Source of the DNA: Arthrobacter sp. E3
GTDB lineage: Bacteria; Actinomycetota; Actinomycetes; Actinomycetales; Micrococcaceae
Assembly (NCBI RefSeq): GCF_017353415.1
Contig: NZ_JAFMPX010000007.1
Coordinates: 1-64,000, forward strand
Reading direction: 5' to 3'
DNA length: 64,000 nucleotides
The translations under genes and the position numbers were made by a program. Below the pieces are notes generated by a model. That model saw nothing but the letters and a program-made list of their open reading frames with translations, ran no database searches and was not told where the DNA came from. Shown piece after piece: positions 9,094 through 18,988 of this stretch; the stretch's first letter is position 1, and each line of letters begins with the position of its first letter.

Positions 9094-10014
9094 GTGGACA
9101 AAGACCCTCTTAACGTATCGACACGCCAGGCCCGCTTTGTGGGCTTGGACATTGGCGGCTCCAAAACCCGTGGAATCGTCTGGACCGGCGGCGCCGTCAC
9201 CTCCGACCACAGCGTGGGAAGCACCAATGTCCAAAACGTAAGTGTGGAAACGGCTCGTGAAAACATGGCGGAGCTTTTTGCCCAGCTGGAGGCCGCCGGT
9301 GCCACTGAAGTCTTTGCTGGCGCGGGCGGTATTGACACGGACGACGACGCAGCGGCACTTCGCAGCCTCATCGCACCTTTTGTTCCTGGTGCCCAGGTGA
9401 GCGTGGTCCATGACACCCGCTTGCTGCTTGCGGCATCGGGGGCCAGCGAGGGCGTGGCCGTCATCGCGGGGACCGGTTCGGCTGCCTGGGGCGTCAACGC
9501 TGAAGGGAAACAAGCCAGGGCCGGCGGCTGGGGCTACCTGCTCGGCGATGAAGGCAGTGGCTACTGGCTGGGCCGGGAAGCAGTGCGCCACAGCCTGCGG
9601 CGGATGGACGCGGGGCAGCCTGCCGATGAACTCACGGCAGCCCTGTTGGAATACTGCGGACTTGCTCACCCAGGAGAGCTCATTCGTCATTTCCACCAAG
9701 ACACCACTCGGCGTTACTGGGCTGCCACGTCTCCGGTGGTCTTTGCCGCGGCAGCGCAAGGGCATGCGGGAGCGCGTGCCATGGTGGTGCAGGCTGCCGC
9801 AGACTTGGCTGGCATGGCGGCCAAGGTCGCTAGCCAGCTTGATATCCCGGGCCCCATCGTGCTGGGCAGTGGCATGGGCAGCAATGTCCCCGCCTTGCAG
9901 GAAGCGTTTAAGCTCCAGCTGGCCGCATTGGGGCTCAATGATGTACACATCTTGCAACAGGACCCCATTTTTGGCATCCCGCTTCTAGTCGGCGCGCAGC
10001 AGCCTGCTACCTGA
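9094..10014 (+). CDS. N-acetylglucosamine kinase-like, BadF/BcrA ATPase family
   Basis: A 306-aa sugar kinase of the ASKHA fold. The phosphate-1 loop is FVGLDIGGSKTRG (about 15-27); AGAGGID (about 75) and the phosphate-2 VIAGTGSAAWG (about 124-134) follow, then GWGYLLGDEGSGYWLG, which is diagnostic for the GlcNAc-kinase branch, and a C-terminal IVLGSGMGSN adenosine loop. It probably phosphorylates GlcNAc or glucosamine in the cytoplasm, which fits the hexosaminidase in the same window. The GTG start appears leaderless. It converges on the LacI gene 17 bp away. Confidence 0.85.
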   Translation: MDKDPLNVSTRQARFVGLDIGGSKTRGIVWTGGAVTSDHSVGSTNVQNVSVETARENMAELFAQLEAAGATEVFAGAGGIDTDDDAAALRSLIAPFVPGAQVSVVHDTRLLLAASGASEGVAVIAGTGSAAWGVNAEGKQARAGGWGYLLGDEGSGYWLGREAVRHSLRRMDAGQPADELTAALLEYCGLAHPGELIRHFHQDTTRRYWAATSPVVFAAAAQGHAGARAMVVQAAADLAGMAAKVASQLDIPGPIVLGSGMGSNVPALQEAFKLQLAALGLNDVHILQQDPIFGIPLLVGAQQPAT

Positions 10015-10031
10015 GCCACTTGTCCGGAACT

Positions 10032-11054
10032 TCAGCTGCCCGGCGGTGGGGGAGCGGTGCTGCTGCGGATCACCAGAGTGGGTGCCACGAGGTCGGGGGC
10101 AATTGCCTCTTCCGGGTGTGCAATCTGGGATACGAGGCGATGCACGGCACGGCGGCCCGTGTCTTCGAAAGACTGGCGGATGGTGGTCAGTGGTGGATTT
10201 GAGAATGCGGCCAGATCGATGTCATCGATGCCCACGACCGAGACGTCCTCGGGGATGCGCCGTCCCAGTTCAGTCAGTGCACGCAGCACACCAAAGGCCA
10301 TCTCATCACTTGCCACCAAAATGGCGGTGACCTCTGGCATACGCGCCAGAATAAGACCATTGCGGTAGCCGGATTCCGGGCTCCAATCACCGTGAAGTTC
10401 CGGAGGCACTTCCCTCCCCGCTTCCTTCAAGGTTCGGCGCCAGCTGTTCAGGCGGCTGGCCGCATCGGACCAATCTGCGGGCCCAGCCACATGCCACACT
10501 GTCTTGTGGCCCAAGTCCAGCAGATGCCTGGTCGCCAAAACCGCGGCAATATCCTGGTCAACACCCACCATGCGCTCGCCCATGCTGGAGGAGCCGTCGG
10601 TGTTGACGGTGGGGATCCGTGCTGTGATGTGTCGAACCTGCTCGGCGGCGTCTTGCAGCGGAGCGGCGATGATAATGCCGTCCACGCCTTGATGCACCAG
10701 CCGGCTGACGGCGTCGGTCAGTGCAGTGGCGCTAAGGCTTGAGGTGACTGAGTTCACAGTGTAACCGGCTTCGCGTGCGCCCAACTCAATGCCGAGCGCA
10801 AGCGAGGACCGCGAATAATTGTTGGTTGCCAGCGTCAATACGCCGAGGGTCCGGGACTTCCCGGTGACCAGGGCGCGGGCGGTGTTGTTGCGCCGGTAGC
10901 CGAGCTCTTCAATGACAGCCATGACGCGACGCCGGGTACTGTCTTGAACGTTGGGATGGTCGTTGAGCACCCGTGAAACTGTTTGTGCTGAGACTCCGGC
11001 TGCTGCGGCAACATCGCGCATAGCTGGCCCACGGGTGAACTGCTCGGTACTCAT
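10032..11054 (-). CDS. LacI-family transcriptional regulator
   Basis: A 340-aa repressor-type protein. The N-terminal HTH (MRDVAAAAGVSAQTVSRVLN, about 12-31) is followed by a periplasmic-binding-protein-like sugar-sensing core with family blocks GVLTLATNNYSRS, VDGIIIAAPL, HVAGPADWSDA, AILVASDEMAFGVLRAL and VSVVGIDDIDLA. The ATG at 11054 has AAGGAG 4-5 nt upstream; a longer frame upstream is not needed. It is divergent from the GH35 beta-galactosidase and is probably its local regulator. The sugar ligand is not known. Confidence 0.92.
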   Translation of the reverse strand: MSTEQFTRGPAMRDVAAAAGVSAQTVSRVLNDHPNVQDSTRRRVMAVIEELGYRRNNTARALVTGKSRTLGVLTLATNNYSRSSLALGIELGAREAGYTVNSVTSSLSATALTDAVSRLVHQGVDGIIIAAPLQDAAEQVRHITARIPTVNTDGSSSMGERMVGVDQDIAAVLATRHLLDLGHKTVWHVAGPADWSDAASRLNSWRRTLKEAGREVPPELHGDWSPESGYRNGLILARMPEVTAILVASDEMAFGVLRALTELGRRIPEDVSVVGIDDIDLAAFSNPPLTTIRQSFEDTGRRAVHRLVSQIAHPEEAIAPDLVAPTLVIRSSTAPPPPGS

Positions 11055-11210
11055 TGCTCTCCTTGGGATATGGGGTACGCTTGCCTGTTTAGGCACCGCT
11101 TCTTTTGGGCGAACCCAGCTGCAAGAAGGTTTGTTTACTTGTAACATACCGTGAATCCCCTATTGTTACCTACATCCTCGTTCGTTTAACCGAGGGTGTT
11201 CGCCTAAGAT

Positions 11211-11224
11211 TGTTATCCATAACA
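11211..11224. promoter_or_regulatory. Candidate LacI-family operator
   Basis: A clean inverted repeat with arms TGTTAT and ATAACA around a CC centre lies 42 bp before the TTG of the beta-galactosidase gene and about 156 bp from the lacI-type start. Short A/T-rich dyads near a start are typical LacI-family sites. A weaker dyad-like element, GTTTAC followed by TGTAAC, occurs at 11133-11145. Assignment rests on position and symmetry only. Confidence 0.4.
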
Positions 11225-11266
11225 GTTTTCTCTTTCTTCCTTTGGAACATTAGTGTAGGAGTCTAG

Positions 11267-13183
11267 TTGTCACAGTTCACGACCTTGTCAGGGGCAGCCC
11301 CTGGTGCATCAGTACTGGCTGCATCAATGGATGCCGAGGCCGCGACTTCCGCACTGAGCTATGCAGATCGAAAGCTTTACAACAACGGTGAGCCGCACCG
11401 CATCATTGCCGGTGCCGTCCACTACTTCCGTATCCACCCCGAGCAGTGGCAGGACAGGATTGACAGGCTTGTGGCCATGGGTGTGAATACCCTGGACACC
11501 TACATTGCCTGGAACTTCCACCAGCCTTATGAAGACGCTGCCCCGGACTTCAACGGTTGGCGGGACATCGCCCGCTTCATCAGCATGGCTGGCGATGCAG
11601 ACCTGGACGTCATTGTCAGGCCTGGCCCCTACATCTGTGCTGAATGGGACAATGCCGGATTCCCGTCCTGGGCCATCTCCAATCCTGACATGGTGCTGCG
11701 TTCCTCGGACCCATTGTTCACGGATGTGGTGGAGAAGTGGTTCGATACGTTGCTGCCAGTCATTGAGCCGCTACAGGCCTGCCATGGCGGCCCCGTGATT
11801 GCGGTCCAGATTGAAAATGAGTACGGCAGCTATGGCGACGACAAGGAATACCTGCGCTGGAATCGCCAGGCCCTGTTGGACCGGAGCATCACTGAAATGC
11901 TGTTCACGGCCGACGGCGGCACGGACTACTTCCTCGACGGCGGCGCCCTGCCAGACACGTGGGCAACGGCGACCCTGGGCTCGCGCGGGGACGATGCGGA
12001 CGCCGTCTGGGAGCGACGGCGTCCGGGCGAGCCGTTCTTCAACGTTGAGTTTTGGAACGGCTGGTTTGATCACTGGAGCGAGGACCACCACACACGAAGT
12101 GCGGCCGATGCATCTGCAGAAGCCACGAAAATCCTTGACCTTGGTGGCTCCATCTGCCTGTACATGGCCCATGGCGGGACGAATTTTGGGCTGTCTTCGG
12201 GGGCCAACCATGACGGCTCCATCCAGCCGACCGTCACAAGCTACGACTCCGACGCTCCGATCGCCGAGGACGGCCGCCTGACGGAGAAGTTTCACGCCAT
12301 GCGTGAGGCGTTCCACACTGCATCCGGACGGGAGCTGGCGCCCATCCCCGCCCACTTGGAGCATCCGGCACCTGTCGTCCCTGCCTGTACCGTGGCCTTG
12401 CACCCCGGCACGGCCCTGCTGGACTTTGCCCGAGCCGTGGAACCAGTACGCAGTGTCAAACCGATGTCCTTTGAGAAGCTGGGGCTGGACCGCGGCCTCG
12501 TCCATTACACTGCCCAGGCGGTGCTGCCCATGGGTGAAGGGACCATAAAGATCCGCGGCCTGCACGACAGGGCCTACATTTGGGCGGACAACGTCTACGC
12601 CGGCGTGCTCACCGACGCCAACTGCCAGGAAGGCTTGAAAGTCAACGGCGCCGGCGAGCTTGCCGTGCTCGAGATCCTTGTGGAAAACCAGGGTCGCATC
12701 AACTACGGCCCGAATTTTGGTCAAGGCAAGGGCATCCTCGACGGCGTCCTGATCAACCAGCGCTACGTCTTCCATTGGGAACAGCGCCCGATCAACTTGG
12801 AAAGGCCGCTCACCGAACTGCTGCAAGTGGGGGTGGTGCCCGGCGGTACGCAGAATCCTGACAGCGCCAATTCCACAGCACCGGCCTCGGAGACTCGCAG
12901 GGCGGGCTGGTTCCGTGGTGAACTGCGCCTCGAGCAAGCCGCCGATACCCATCTTGCCCTGCCTGGCTTTGGAAAAGGACTGGTGTGGGTCAATGACTTC
13001 CTGCTTGGACGCTTCTGGGAGATCGGACCACAGGTGACCCTGTACGTTCCCGGACCGCTGTTGCAACCTGGCAGCAACAAGATCACAGTGCTTGAGCTTG
13101 AGCACGGTGGTACACATGCCCAGTTCCACGAAGAACCTAATCTGGGCCTTACCGGGGTAACGTATGTTGAGGATTTGGGCTAA
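11267..13183 (+). CDS. Glycoside hydrolase family 35 beta-galactosidase
   Basis: A 638-aa enzyme removing terminal beta-galactose. The GH35 signatures are clear: GAVHYFRIHPEQW, GVNTLDTYIAWNFHQP, VRPGPYICAEWDNAGFPSW, the acid/base region QIENEYGS (E185) and the nucleophile region NVEFWNGWFDHW (E261), then AHGGTNFG. Two C-terminal beta-rich domains follow, the last containing LPGFGKGLVWVNDFLLGRFW. No signal peptide is seen, so it is probably cytoplasmic. The TTG start has AGGAG about 6 nt upstream. An upstream LacI gene and dyad suggest repression relieved by a galactoside. The binding lipoprotein gene follows 26 bp later. Confidence 0.93.
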   Translation: MSQFTTLSGAAPGASVLAASMDAEAATSALSYADRKLYNNGEPHRIIAGAVHYFRIHPEQWQDRIDRLVAMGVNTLDTYIAWNFHQPYEDAAPDFNGWRDIARFISMAGDADLDVIVRPGPYICAEWDNAGFPSWAISNPDMVLRSSDPLFTDVVEKWFDTLLPVIEPLQACHGGPVIAVQIENEYGSYGDDKEYLRWNRQALLDRSITEMLFTADGGTDYFLDGGALPDTWATATLGSRGDDADAVWERRRPGEPFFNVEFWNGWFDHWSEDHHTRSAADASAEATKILDLGGSICLYMAHGGTNFGLSSGANHDGSIQPTVTSYDSDAPIAEDGRLTEKFHAMREAFHTASGRELAPIPAHLEHPAPVVPACTVALHPGTALLDFARAVEPVRSVKPMSFEKLGLDRGLVHYTAQAVLPMGEGTIKIRGLHDRAYIWADNVYAGVLTDANCQEGLKVNGAGELAVLEILVENQGRINYGPNFGQGKGILDGVLINQRYVFHWEQRPINLERPLTELLQVGVVPGGTQNPDSANSTAPASETRRAGWFRGELRLEQAADTHLALPGFGKGLVWVNDFLLGRFWEIGPQVTLYVPGPLLQPGSNKITVLELEHGGTHAQFHEEPNLGLTGVTYVEDLG

Positions 13184-13209
13184 CCGGAAACAAGTTTGAG
13201 GAGCAGGCA

Positions 13210-14181
13210 GTGGCGCATCGGAAACTCATGGCCGCACTGGGTGTGGCTGCGATGTTGCTGGGCACAACCACTGCCTGTACCCCCGAACCCATTGTGAACA
13301 TCCCCAGTGCGTCGCAGGGGCCAAGCGCGCCTGCCCTGAAGATCGGCACGCCCGTAGTGCCCGACGGTGTCAATCCGCAAGAAGGTGAGCTGCTGGCACA
13401 CGTCTATGCCGCGGCCTTGAAAGCAGCCGGCGTTGCGGCAACTGTCGTACCCACTCCTGTGATGCCCAGCCAACTCGTCACCAGCCTTGAATCCGGCAGC
13501 ATAGACCTGCTCCCGGTATACTCCCGACTTGCCCTGGCCGGCGTCGACCCTGCAGCAGGTGCCGTTGTTGGTTCGGCTGCTGACTCAGTCAGTGCGCTCA
13601 AAGCAGCGCTGCCCACCGGCATCAGCCAGTTGGATGCGGCGAAGGCCGAAGACCGCAGTGCCGTGGTGGTGACCGCCGTGACGGCAGAAAAATATCAGCT
13701 CAAGAGCCTCAGCGACATCGGCCAGGTGTGCGACAAACTGGTCATGAGCGGCACGAAGGCGTTCATGACAAAACCCAATGGACTGCCCGGACTCGGCAGT
13801 GATTACAATTGCGTGCCCAAAAAATATCTGCCGCTGCAGCCCACCGCCAACTACAGCGCTGACAGCATCCTTTGGGCGCTGTTGCGCGATGACGCACAGA
13901 TGATCAGCATGCACACTTCTTCTCCCACCATCGCAGACAATTCATTGGTGGTGCTTGATGATCCAAAGCAGTTGTTTCTGAGCCAGAATATTGTCCCTCT
14001 CGTGGCCACCGGGAAGGTGCCGGCCACTGCGCAAAGTGGTGTGAACAAGGTTAGTGCCGCACTGGGCATGGATGAACTGGGCAACTTGAACCGGCTGGCC
14101 CTTGACGGACACTATGACGCGGTAACGGATGCTGCCGACGCGTGGCTGTTGCAACAAGGGCTGATAAAGGCCCGTTCCTAG
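13210..14181 (+). CDS. OpuAC/ProX-like substrate-binding lipoprotein, orphan
   Basis: A 323-aa binding protein with a signal peptide and a likely lipobox cysteine (TTTAC, about residue 23). The blocks LKIGTPVVPDG, LVTSLESGSIDLLPVYSRLAL, LGSDYNC, the central YSADSILWALLRDDAQM, LSQNIVPLVA and the LGMDELGNLNRLALDG end match the OpuAC glycine-betaine/choline/proline binding fold. The GTG start has GAGGAG 6 nt ahead. No permease or ATPase of that transporter type is nearby, and it follows GH35 by 26 bp, so it may be co-transcribed. The ligand, an osmolyte or a sugar-linked amine, is unknown. Confidence 0.7.
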   Translation: MAHRKLMAALGVAAMLLGTTTACTPEPIVNIPSASQGPSAPALKIGTPVVPDGVNPQEGELLAHVYAAALKAAGVAATVVPTPVMPSQLVTSLESGSIDLLPVYSRLALAGVDPAAGAVVGSAADSVSALKAALPTGISQLDAAKAEDRSAVVVTAVTAEKYQLKSLSDIGQVCDKLVMSGTKAFMTKPNGLPGLGSDYNCVPKKYLPLQPTANYSADSILWALLRDDAQMISMHTSSPTIADNSLVVLDDPKQLFLSQNIVPLVATGKVPATAQSGVNKVSAALGMDELGNLNRLALDGHYDAVTDAADAWLLQQGLIKARS

Positions 14182-14236
14182 CCATTGCGCTGCGTGCGCC
14201 TGGCCGTTGCGTAACCAAACATCGGCCGCGGTGTGC

Positions 14237-14242
14237 CATATT
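14237..14242 (+). promoter_or_regulatory. -10-like CATATT, possible leaderless alaA
   Basis: CATATT ends 6 nt before the ATG at 14249, which lacks a ribosome-binding site. It matches positions 2 and 6 of the -10 consensus. Confidence 0.35.
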
Positions 14243-14248
14243 GGGTAA

Positions 14249-15466
14249 ATGGCAGAATTCACCCAGTCCACCAAGCTCCACAATGTCCTCTACGACATCC
14301 GCGGTCCGCTGCTGCAGCGGGCGCAGCAGATGGAGTCCGAGGGCCACCGGATCATGAAACTTAATATCGGCAATCCGGCCCCGTTCGGCTTTGAAGCCCC
14401 GGACGCGATCCTGGTAGACATGATCCGCCACCTTCCGCACGCCCAGGGCTACACAGACTCGCGTGGTATTTTCTCCGCGCGGACGGCCGTGGTGCAGTAC
14501 TACCAGACGCGCGGCATCCAGAACATCCACGTCGATGATGTTTATTTGGGCAACGGCGTCAGCGAACTTATTACGCTTTCCCTCATGGCGCTGCTGAACA
14601 ACGGCGATGAAGTCCTGATTCCAACCCCCGATTACCCGCTGTGGACTGCCTCAGTGAGCTTGGCTGGCGGGCGTCCCGTGCACTACCTCTGCGATGAAGA
14701 CAATGAGTGGTGGCCGGACCTTGAAGACCTTGCCGCGAAGATCACCCCCAAGACCAAGGGCCTGGTGATCATCAACCCCAACAACCCCACCGGTGCCGTG
14801 TACCCGAAACACATTGTTCAGGGCATGGTCGACTTGGCCAGGAAACACGATCTGGTGGTGTTCTCGGATGAGATCTACGAGAAAATCCTGTACGACGACG
14901 CCGAACACATCAACACCGCCACCATCACCGGCGACGACGTGCTGTGCATGACGTTCAGCGGATTGTCGAAGGCGTACAGAATTTGTGGATACCGCTCCGG
15001 TTGGTTGGCGATCTCAGGACCGAAAGCGTCGGCTGCCAATTACCTTGAAGGCATCAATCTGCTGGCCAGCATGCGCTTGTGCGCCAACGCCCCTGGGCAG
15101 CACGCCATCCAAACTGCCTTGGGCGGGCATCAGAGCATTCAGGACCTGATCCTGCCGGGAGGGCGGCTGCGCGACCAGCGCGATCTGGCCTACCGCATGC
15201 TCAATGACATTCCTGGGGTCAGCACCAACCAGGCCAAGGGGGCGCTGTACCTGTTCCCGAAGCTTGACCCGGAAGCGTATCCCATCAAGAGTGATGAGAA
15301 GTTCGCGCTGGACTTGCTGGAATCACAAAAAATTCTGATTTCACACGGCACCGCCTTCAACTGGGTTCGTCCTGACCACTTCCGCCTTGTCACCTTGCCA
15401 AACCTTCTCGACTTGGAAGAAGCCATTGGCCGCATTGCAGAGTTCCTGAGCACGTACAAACCCTAG
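14249..15466 (+). CDS. alaA: PLP-dependent aminotransferase, AlaA-like (alanine-glutamate)
   Basis: A 405-aa fold-type I aminotransferase. It carries KLNIGNPAPFGFEAPD, GNGVSELI, PTPDYPLWTASV, IINPNNPTGAVYP, DEIYEKILYD and the PLP lysine in SGLSKAYRICGYRSGW (K241). These are characteristic of AlaA/AspC-type enzymes of actinobacteria that make alanine from pyruvate and glutamate. The ATG lacks a ribosome-binding site and may be leaderless. It is followed 14 bp later by the PPK2 gene. Confidence 0.87.
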   Translation: MAEFTQSTKLHNVLYDIRGPLLQRAQQMESEGHRIMKLNIGNPAPFGFEAPDAILVDMIRHLPHAQGYTDSRGIFSARTAVVQYYQTRGIQNIHVDDVYLGNGVSELITLSLMALLNNGDEVLIPTPDYPLWTASVSLAGGRPVHYLCDEDNEWWPDLEDLAAKITPKTKGLVIINPNNPTGAVYPKHIVQGMVDLARKHDLVVFSDEIYEKILYDDAEHINTATITGDDVLCMTFSGLSKAYRICGYRSGWLAISGPKASAANYLEGINLLASMRLCANAPGQHAIQTALGGHQSIQDLILPGGRLRDQRDLAYRMLNDIPGVSTNQAKGALYLFPKLDPEAYPIKSDEKFALDLLESQKILISHGTAFNWVRPDHFRLVTLPNLLDLEEAIGRIAEFLSTYKP

Positions 15467-15480
15467 CGAAAGGCTCCACC

Positions 15481-16335
15481 ATGTCACTGCCCGTCGGCTT
15501 TAGCGACCACCCTTCCGAACTGCTGCGGGTTGGGCCGGGATTCGTCCTGGCAGGGCAGCCCACGAATGTGGCTCCCGGGTTCTCGGGAAAGAAGTCCGAC
15601 GGTGCAGAGACTTTGGCTGCACGGGCACCTGTGCTTGCGCAGTTACAGGAGCAGCTGTTTGCCGAAAGCCGCTTCGGTGGCACAAAGTCCGTCCTGCTGA
15701 TTCTGCAGGCCATGGACACCGCCGGAAAGGGCGGAATCGTGGGGCATGTGGTGGGTTCAGTGGATCCCCAAGGCGTGAAGCTGACAACGTTCAAGGCACC
15801 CACCGATGAGGAAAAAGCGCACGATTTCCTCTGGAGAGTGCGGCCAGCTGCGCCGGAACCGGGCATGTTCGGTGTTTTTGACCGCTCCCACTACGAGGAT
15901 GTGCTGATCCACCGTGTCCACGCATGGGCGGATGAAACTGAACTGCAGCGTCGCTACAACGCCATCAATGACTTTGAAGCGGAATTGGTTGCTGCTGGCA
16001 CCACCATCGTGAAAATCATGCTCAACCTCAGCCCGGAAGAGCAGCTGGAACGGTTGACCGCACGCTTGCAGGATCCCACCAAATACTGGAAGTACAGCCC
16101 CACAGACTTGGACGAACGGAAGTTCTGGCCGGAGTACATGGACGCGTACCAGCGGGTCTTTGAGCGGACCAGCACTGAGCACGCTCCCTGGTATGTGGTC
16201 CCGGCAGACAAGAAATGGTATGCCCGCATGGCTGTGCAGGAAATTCTCATCAAGGCATTGGGAGCGTTGAACCTGCAATGGCCGGCAGGGGACTTTGACC
16301 TCGCCGCGGAACGTGTCCGCCTGAAGCACGCCTAA
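15481..16335 (+). CDS. Polyphosphate kinase 2 family protein
   Basis: A 284-aa PPK2-type phosphotransferase using polyphosphate and nucleotides. Walker A is AMDTAGKGG, Walker B is VFDRSHYEDVL, and the lid segment is WKYSPTDLDERKFWPEYMDAY, followed by APWYVVPADKKWYARM. The length and single domain fit the short PPK2 classes (AMP/ADP phosphorylation). The ATG at 15481 follows the aminotransferase stop by 14 bp. Which nucleotide it prefers cannot be told from the sequence. Confidence 0.9.
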   Translation: MSLPVGFSDHPSELLRVGPGFVLAGQPTNVAPGFSGKKSDGAETLAARAPVLAQLQEQLFAESRFGGTKSVLLILQAMDTAGKGGIVGHVVGSVDPQGVKLTTFKAPTDEEKAHDFLWRVRPAAPEPGMFGVFDRSHYEDVLIHRVHAWADETELQRRYNAINDFEAELVAAGTTIVKIMLNLSPEEQLERLTARLQDPTKYWKYSPTDLDERKFWPEYMDAYQRVFERTSTEHAPWYVVPADKKWYARMAVQEILIKALGALNLQWPAGDFDLAAERVRLKHA

Positions 16336-16399
16336 CCCAGAGCCTGCACGCCGTGGTCCGCGTCAGGCCATGCCCGCTTGAAGTCATAACGGTGGGAGC

Positions 16400-16678
16400 T
16401 CAGGATTCACTGGTGGTGCGGGCCGCGTCCAGCCGGGCCTTGGCACCCTCCAGCCACTCCTCGCACCGCTTTGCCAAAGCTTCCCCTCGCTCCCACAGGG
16501 CTAGAGAATCCTCAAGGCTTGAGCTGCCGGCCTCCAGCTTGTTGACGACTTCCATCAGCTGCTCGCGAGCCTGCTCGTAGCTCAGCGCGGCCACTCCCGC
16601 CGAGGTGCTGTCTGCTGCCGAGCTGTTCTCTGCCGTGCTGTTCGAGGCGGGAGTTGGTGCGTCTTTTGAGGGGCTCAT
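16400..16678 (-). CDS. xseB: Exodeoxyribonuclease VII small subunit
   Basis: A 92-aa partner of XseA, forming exonuclease VII for single-stranded DNA. The conserved core [39 protein letters not shown] and the [13 protein letters not shown] helix match XseB. The first 30 residues are a Ser/Thr/Ala-rich extension. The start overlaps the xseA stop by 4 bp (ATGA), so translation is coupled. Confidence 0.93.
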   Translation of the reverse strand: MSPSKDAPTPASNSTAENSSAADSTSAGVAALSYEQAREQLMEVVNKLEAGSSSLEDSLALWERGEALAKRCEEWLEGAKARLDAARTTSES

Positions 16679-17979
16679 GCGTTTTCCTTTTTTGAGGTGT
16701 TCGAGGTGGCTGGCGCGGGGCCGGCGAAGGTTTGCTGCGCTCCGGTTGCGGCAAAGTCGCCTCCAGCTACGCGGATTTTCAAAGGTGTGCCGACGGTGAC
16801 CTGGGTGGGGTCGCGGACAATGCGCTTGTCGTCCAGTTGGACAACGGCGTAGCCGCGGTCCAGGGTCTTTTGCGGCGACAGGGCACGAACTTGGGCGCGC
16901 AGATGGGCCAGGCGGTCACCATGGCGCCCCACTTGGGTGCGTACGGCGGTCAGGGCCCGGGCACGGAACGCGGTGACGTCGTCGAACTTGGTGGACAGCA
17001 TGATGTGTGGATTCGACAGCACCGGGCGTGAGCGCAGGTAAGCGAGGCGCTCGGATTCACGGCTCAGCAGGTCTTGGATGCGCCGGTTGAGCTGCTGACG
17101 AGCTGCATCCACGCGCCGTAGTTCGTCCCCAACATCGGGAACAATGCGCTTGGCGGCGTCGGTGGGTGTGGATGCCCTTAGATCTGCCACCTCGTCCAGC
17201 AGAGGGCGGTCGGCCTCGTGGCCGATGGCGCTCACCACGGGTGTTTGGGCGGCGGCAACGGCACGAACCAAGGACTCGTGGCTGAACGCCAGCAGATCTT
17301 CCAATGATCCACCTCCGCGGGCAATGACAATGACGTCAACGCGGGGGTCAGCATCGAGTTCGGCCAGTGCTGCGGTCACCGCGGCAACGGCATTGACTCC
17401 CTGCACGGCGACCTCGCGGATCTCAAACTCCACGGCCGGCCAGCGCAGGGAAGCATTGCGTACAACATCCTTCATGGCATCTGAATTACGGCCCGTGATG
17501 AGGCCAATTCTGTGGGGTAGCAATGGCAATGGCTTCTTGCGTCGGGCGTCAAAGAGACCCTCAGCAGCCAGTGCCTGACGCAGTTTTTCAATGCGGGCCA
17601 GCAAATCACCCAATCCCACGGGTCTGATGTCCTGGCCTTGCATGGAGAGTCGGCCCGTTTTGAGCCAAAAGTCGGGCTTGAGCTGGGCCACGACGCGCGA
17701 ACCGCGTTCCAAGGGCGCTTCCAGCCGGCCCAGCACCGAACCCCATAGAGTCACACTGAGCGAAACTTCGGCGTCAACATCCCGCAATGTCAGATAGCTC
17801 ACATTGGCGCGTTTGTTGAGTTCAATGACCTGCGCTTCCACCCACGCCGGTGGGGCCTTTTCAATGTGTGCTTTGAGCTTTTGACTGAGTAGTTGCAGGG
17901 GCCAGGGGTTGTCTGGGGAGGTCTCTGCCGCTGTTGCTGCTGTCGTTGCATTGATTTTGCGTTCAGGGGTTTCCGCCAT
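16675..17979 (-). CDS. xseA: Exodeoxyribonuclease VII large subunit
   Basis: A 434-aa catalytic subunit. An N-terminal OB-fold (about 25-125: [21 protein letters not shown]) precedes the catalytic domain with [33 protein letters not shown] and [28 protein letters not shown], then a coiled-coil and a C-terminal [12 protein letters not shown] element. The ATG at 17979 gives a normal start; the ribosome-binding site is weak. It overlaps xseB by 4 bp. Confidence 0.93.
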   Translation of the reverse strand: MAETPERKINATTAATAAETSPDNPWPLQLLSQKLKAHIEKAPPAWVEAQVIELNKRANVSYLTLRDVDAEVSLSVTLWGSVLGRLEAPLERGSRVVAQLKPDFWLKTGRLSMQGQDIRPVGLGDLLARIEKLRQALAAEGLFDARRKKPLPLLPHRIGLITGRNSDAMKDVVRNASLRWPAVEFEIREVAVQGVNAVAAVTAALAELDADPRVDVIVIARGGGSLEDLLAFSHESLVRAVAAAQTPVVSAIGHEADRPLLDEVADLRASTPTDAAKRIVPDVGDELRRVDAARQQLNRRIQDLLSRESERLAYLRSRPVLSNPHIMLSTKFDDVTAFRARALTAVRTQVGRHGDRLAHLRAQVRALSPQKTLDRGYAVVQLDDKRIVRDPTQVTVGTPLKIRVAGGDFAATGAQQTFAGPAPATSNTSKKENA

Positions 17980-18144
17980 GGATGCAGTTCGCCGCCCTTC
18001 ACTAAAAGTGTCTTGCCGGGCCACCTGATGCGGCCTTTGCATCAACTCTAGCTTTCACCGCTGACACGCGAGGGAGCTATCCACAGGCATGCACTAAAGT
18101 TGAAATTTACTATCGGATGTACTTGTGCTTTTTAGGGACGGCGA

Positions 18145-18978
18145 ATGCGCACTGCAAGTTCAGCAATTCTTGTCATAGTGGCGTTGGTAGTGGCTGCCAT
18201 TGCAGGTCCGTCCCTGTGGCTGCAACGCAATGTTGTGGACCAGGAAGGCTTTGTGGCGCTTGCCGGCCCGTTGGGCGGCGACAAGGTGTTCCAACAAAGC
18301 CTCACTTCGCTGCTGTCCAGCAAAGCCGCGGCATCACTGAACCTGCCGCCACTGTTGAATACGCTGGCCGTGGAAATCATCACTTCCGCAGCGCAAAACA
18401 TTTACAGCGATCCCGGATACCCGCAGGCATGGTCGGAAACTCTTCAGCGCAGCCACGCACTGACGTTTGCGGCAGCCGGAAAATCAGAAGTTGTCGGGGA
18501 CCTGCAACTGGATCTTGCCCCCTTGGTTGACTTGGTTGCGGCCAAGGTTACTGCGGATGTGGGTGCCACCGTGCCTACCCCCAAGGACGTGGTGGTCAGC
18601 ATGGAACAGCCGGAGATCGCACGCGTCCTGCCGTTGGCTGCCACGCTGGGAGGCTGGTCGGGCTGGATGGTGTTCATCGCCGTCGACCTTCTGGCGCTGG
18701 GAGTGATCGTGGCCAGGCGCCGTGCACTGACCGTTATTGCCGGCGGCGTGGGACTGGGAATCATGGCGTTGCTGTGGCTGCTGGTCTCCGGCGCGGTGCA
18801 GGGCTACCTCTCCGCACTGGTCCTGGGCCCGGAGGCAGCCACCCAAATTGGCGCCCAGGTGGCGGAGCTTGCAAGGGAGAGCTGGCAAGGGGGAATAACG
18901 CTCACGTTTGTTCTGGCTGGTGTGGTGGCGGCAGTCGGTGTCGTATCTCTCGTGGTGGGTCGCAGGCGTACAACGTAG
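18145..18978 (+). CDS. Membrane protein of unknown function
   Basis: A 277-aa protein not assigned to a named family. An N-terminal hydrophobic helix (about 5-25) is followed by a 140-residue predicted extracytoplasmic domain with [17 protein letters not shown] and a set of short helices, then three C-terminal membrane helices (about 170-195, 200-225, 250-270) and a basic RRRTT end. The NVVDQEGFV element recurs in actinobacterial integral membrane proteins. It ends just before ispH and may be co-transcribed with it. Confidence 0.7.
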   Translation: MRTASSAILVIVALVVAAIAGPSLWLQRNVVDQEGFVALAGPLGGDKVFQQSLTSLLSSKAAASLNLPPLLNTLAVEIITSAAQNIYSDPGYPQAWSETLQRSHALTFAAAGKSEVVGDLQLDLAPLVDLVAAKVTADVGATVPTPKDVVVSMEQPEIARVLPLAATLGGWSGWMVFIAVDLLALGVIVARRRALTVIAGGVGLGIMALLWLLVSGAVQGYLSALVLGPEAATQIGAQVAELARESWQGGITLTFVLAGVVAAVGVVSLVVGRRRTT

Positions 18979-18988
18979 GATGGTGGGC

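Noticed and set aside
11771-13129. A 452-codon frame antisense to the GH35 gene
   Set aside because: Opposite a gene with identified catalytic glutamates; no start signal or motif.
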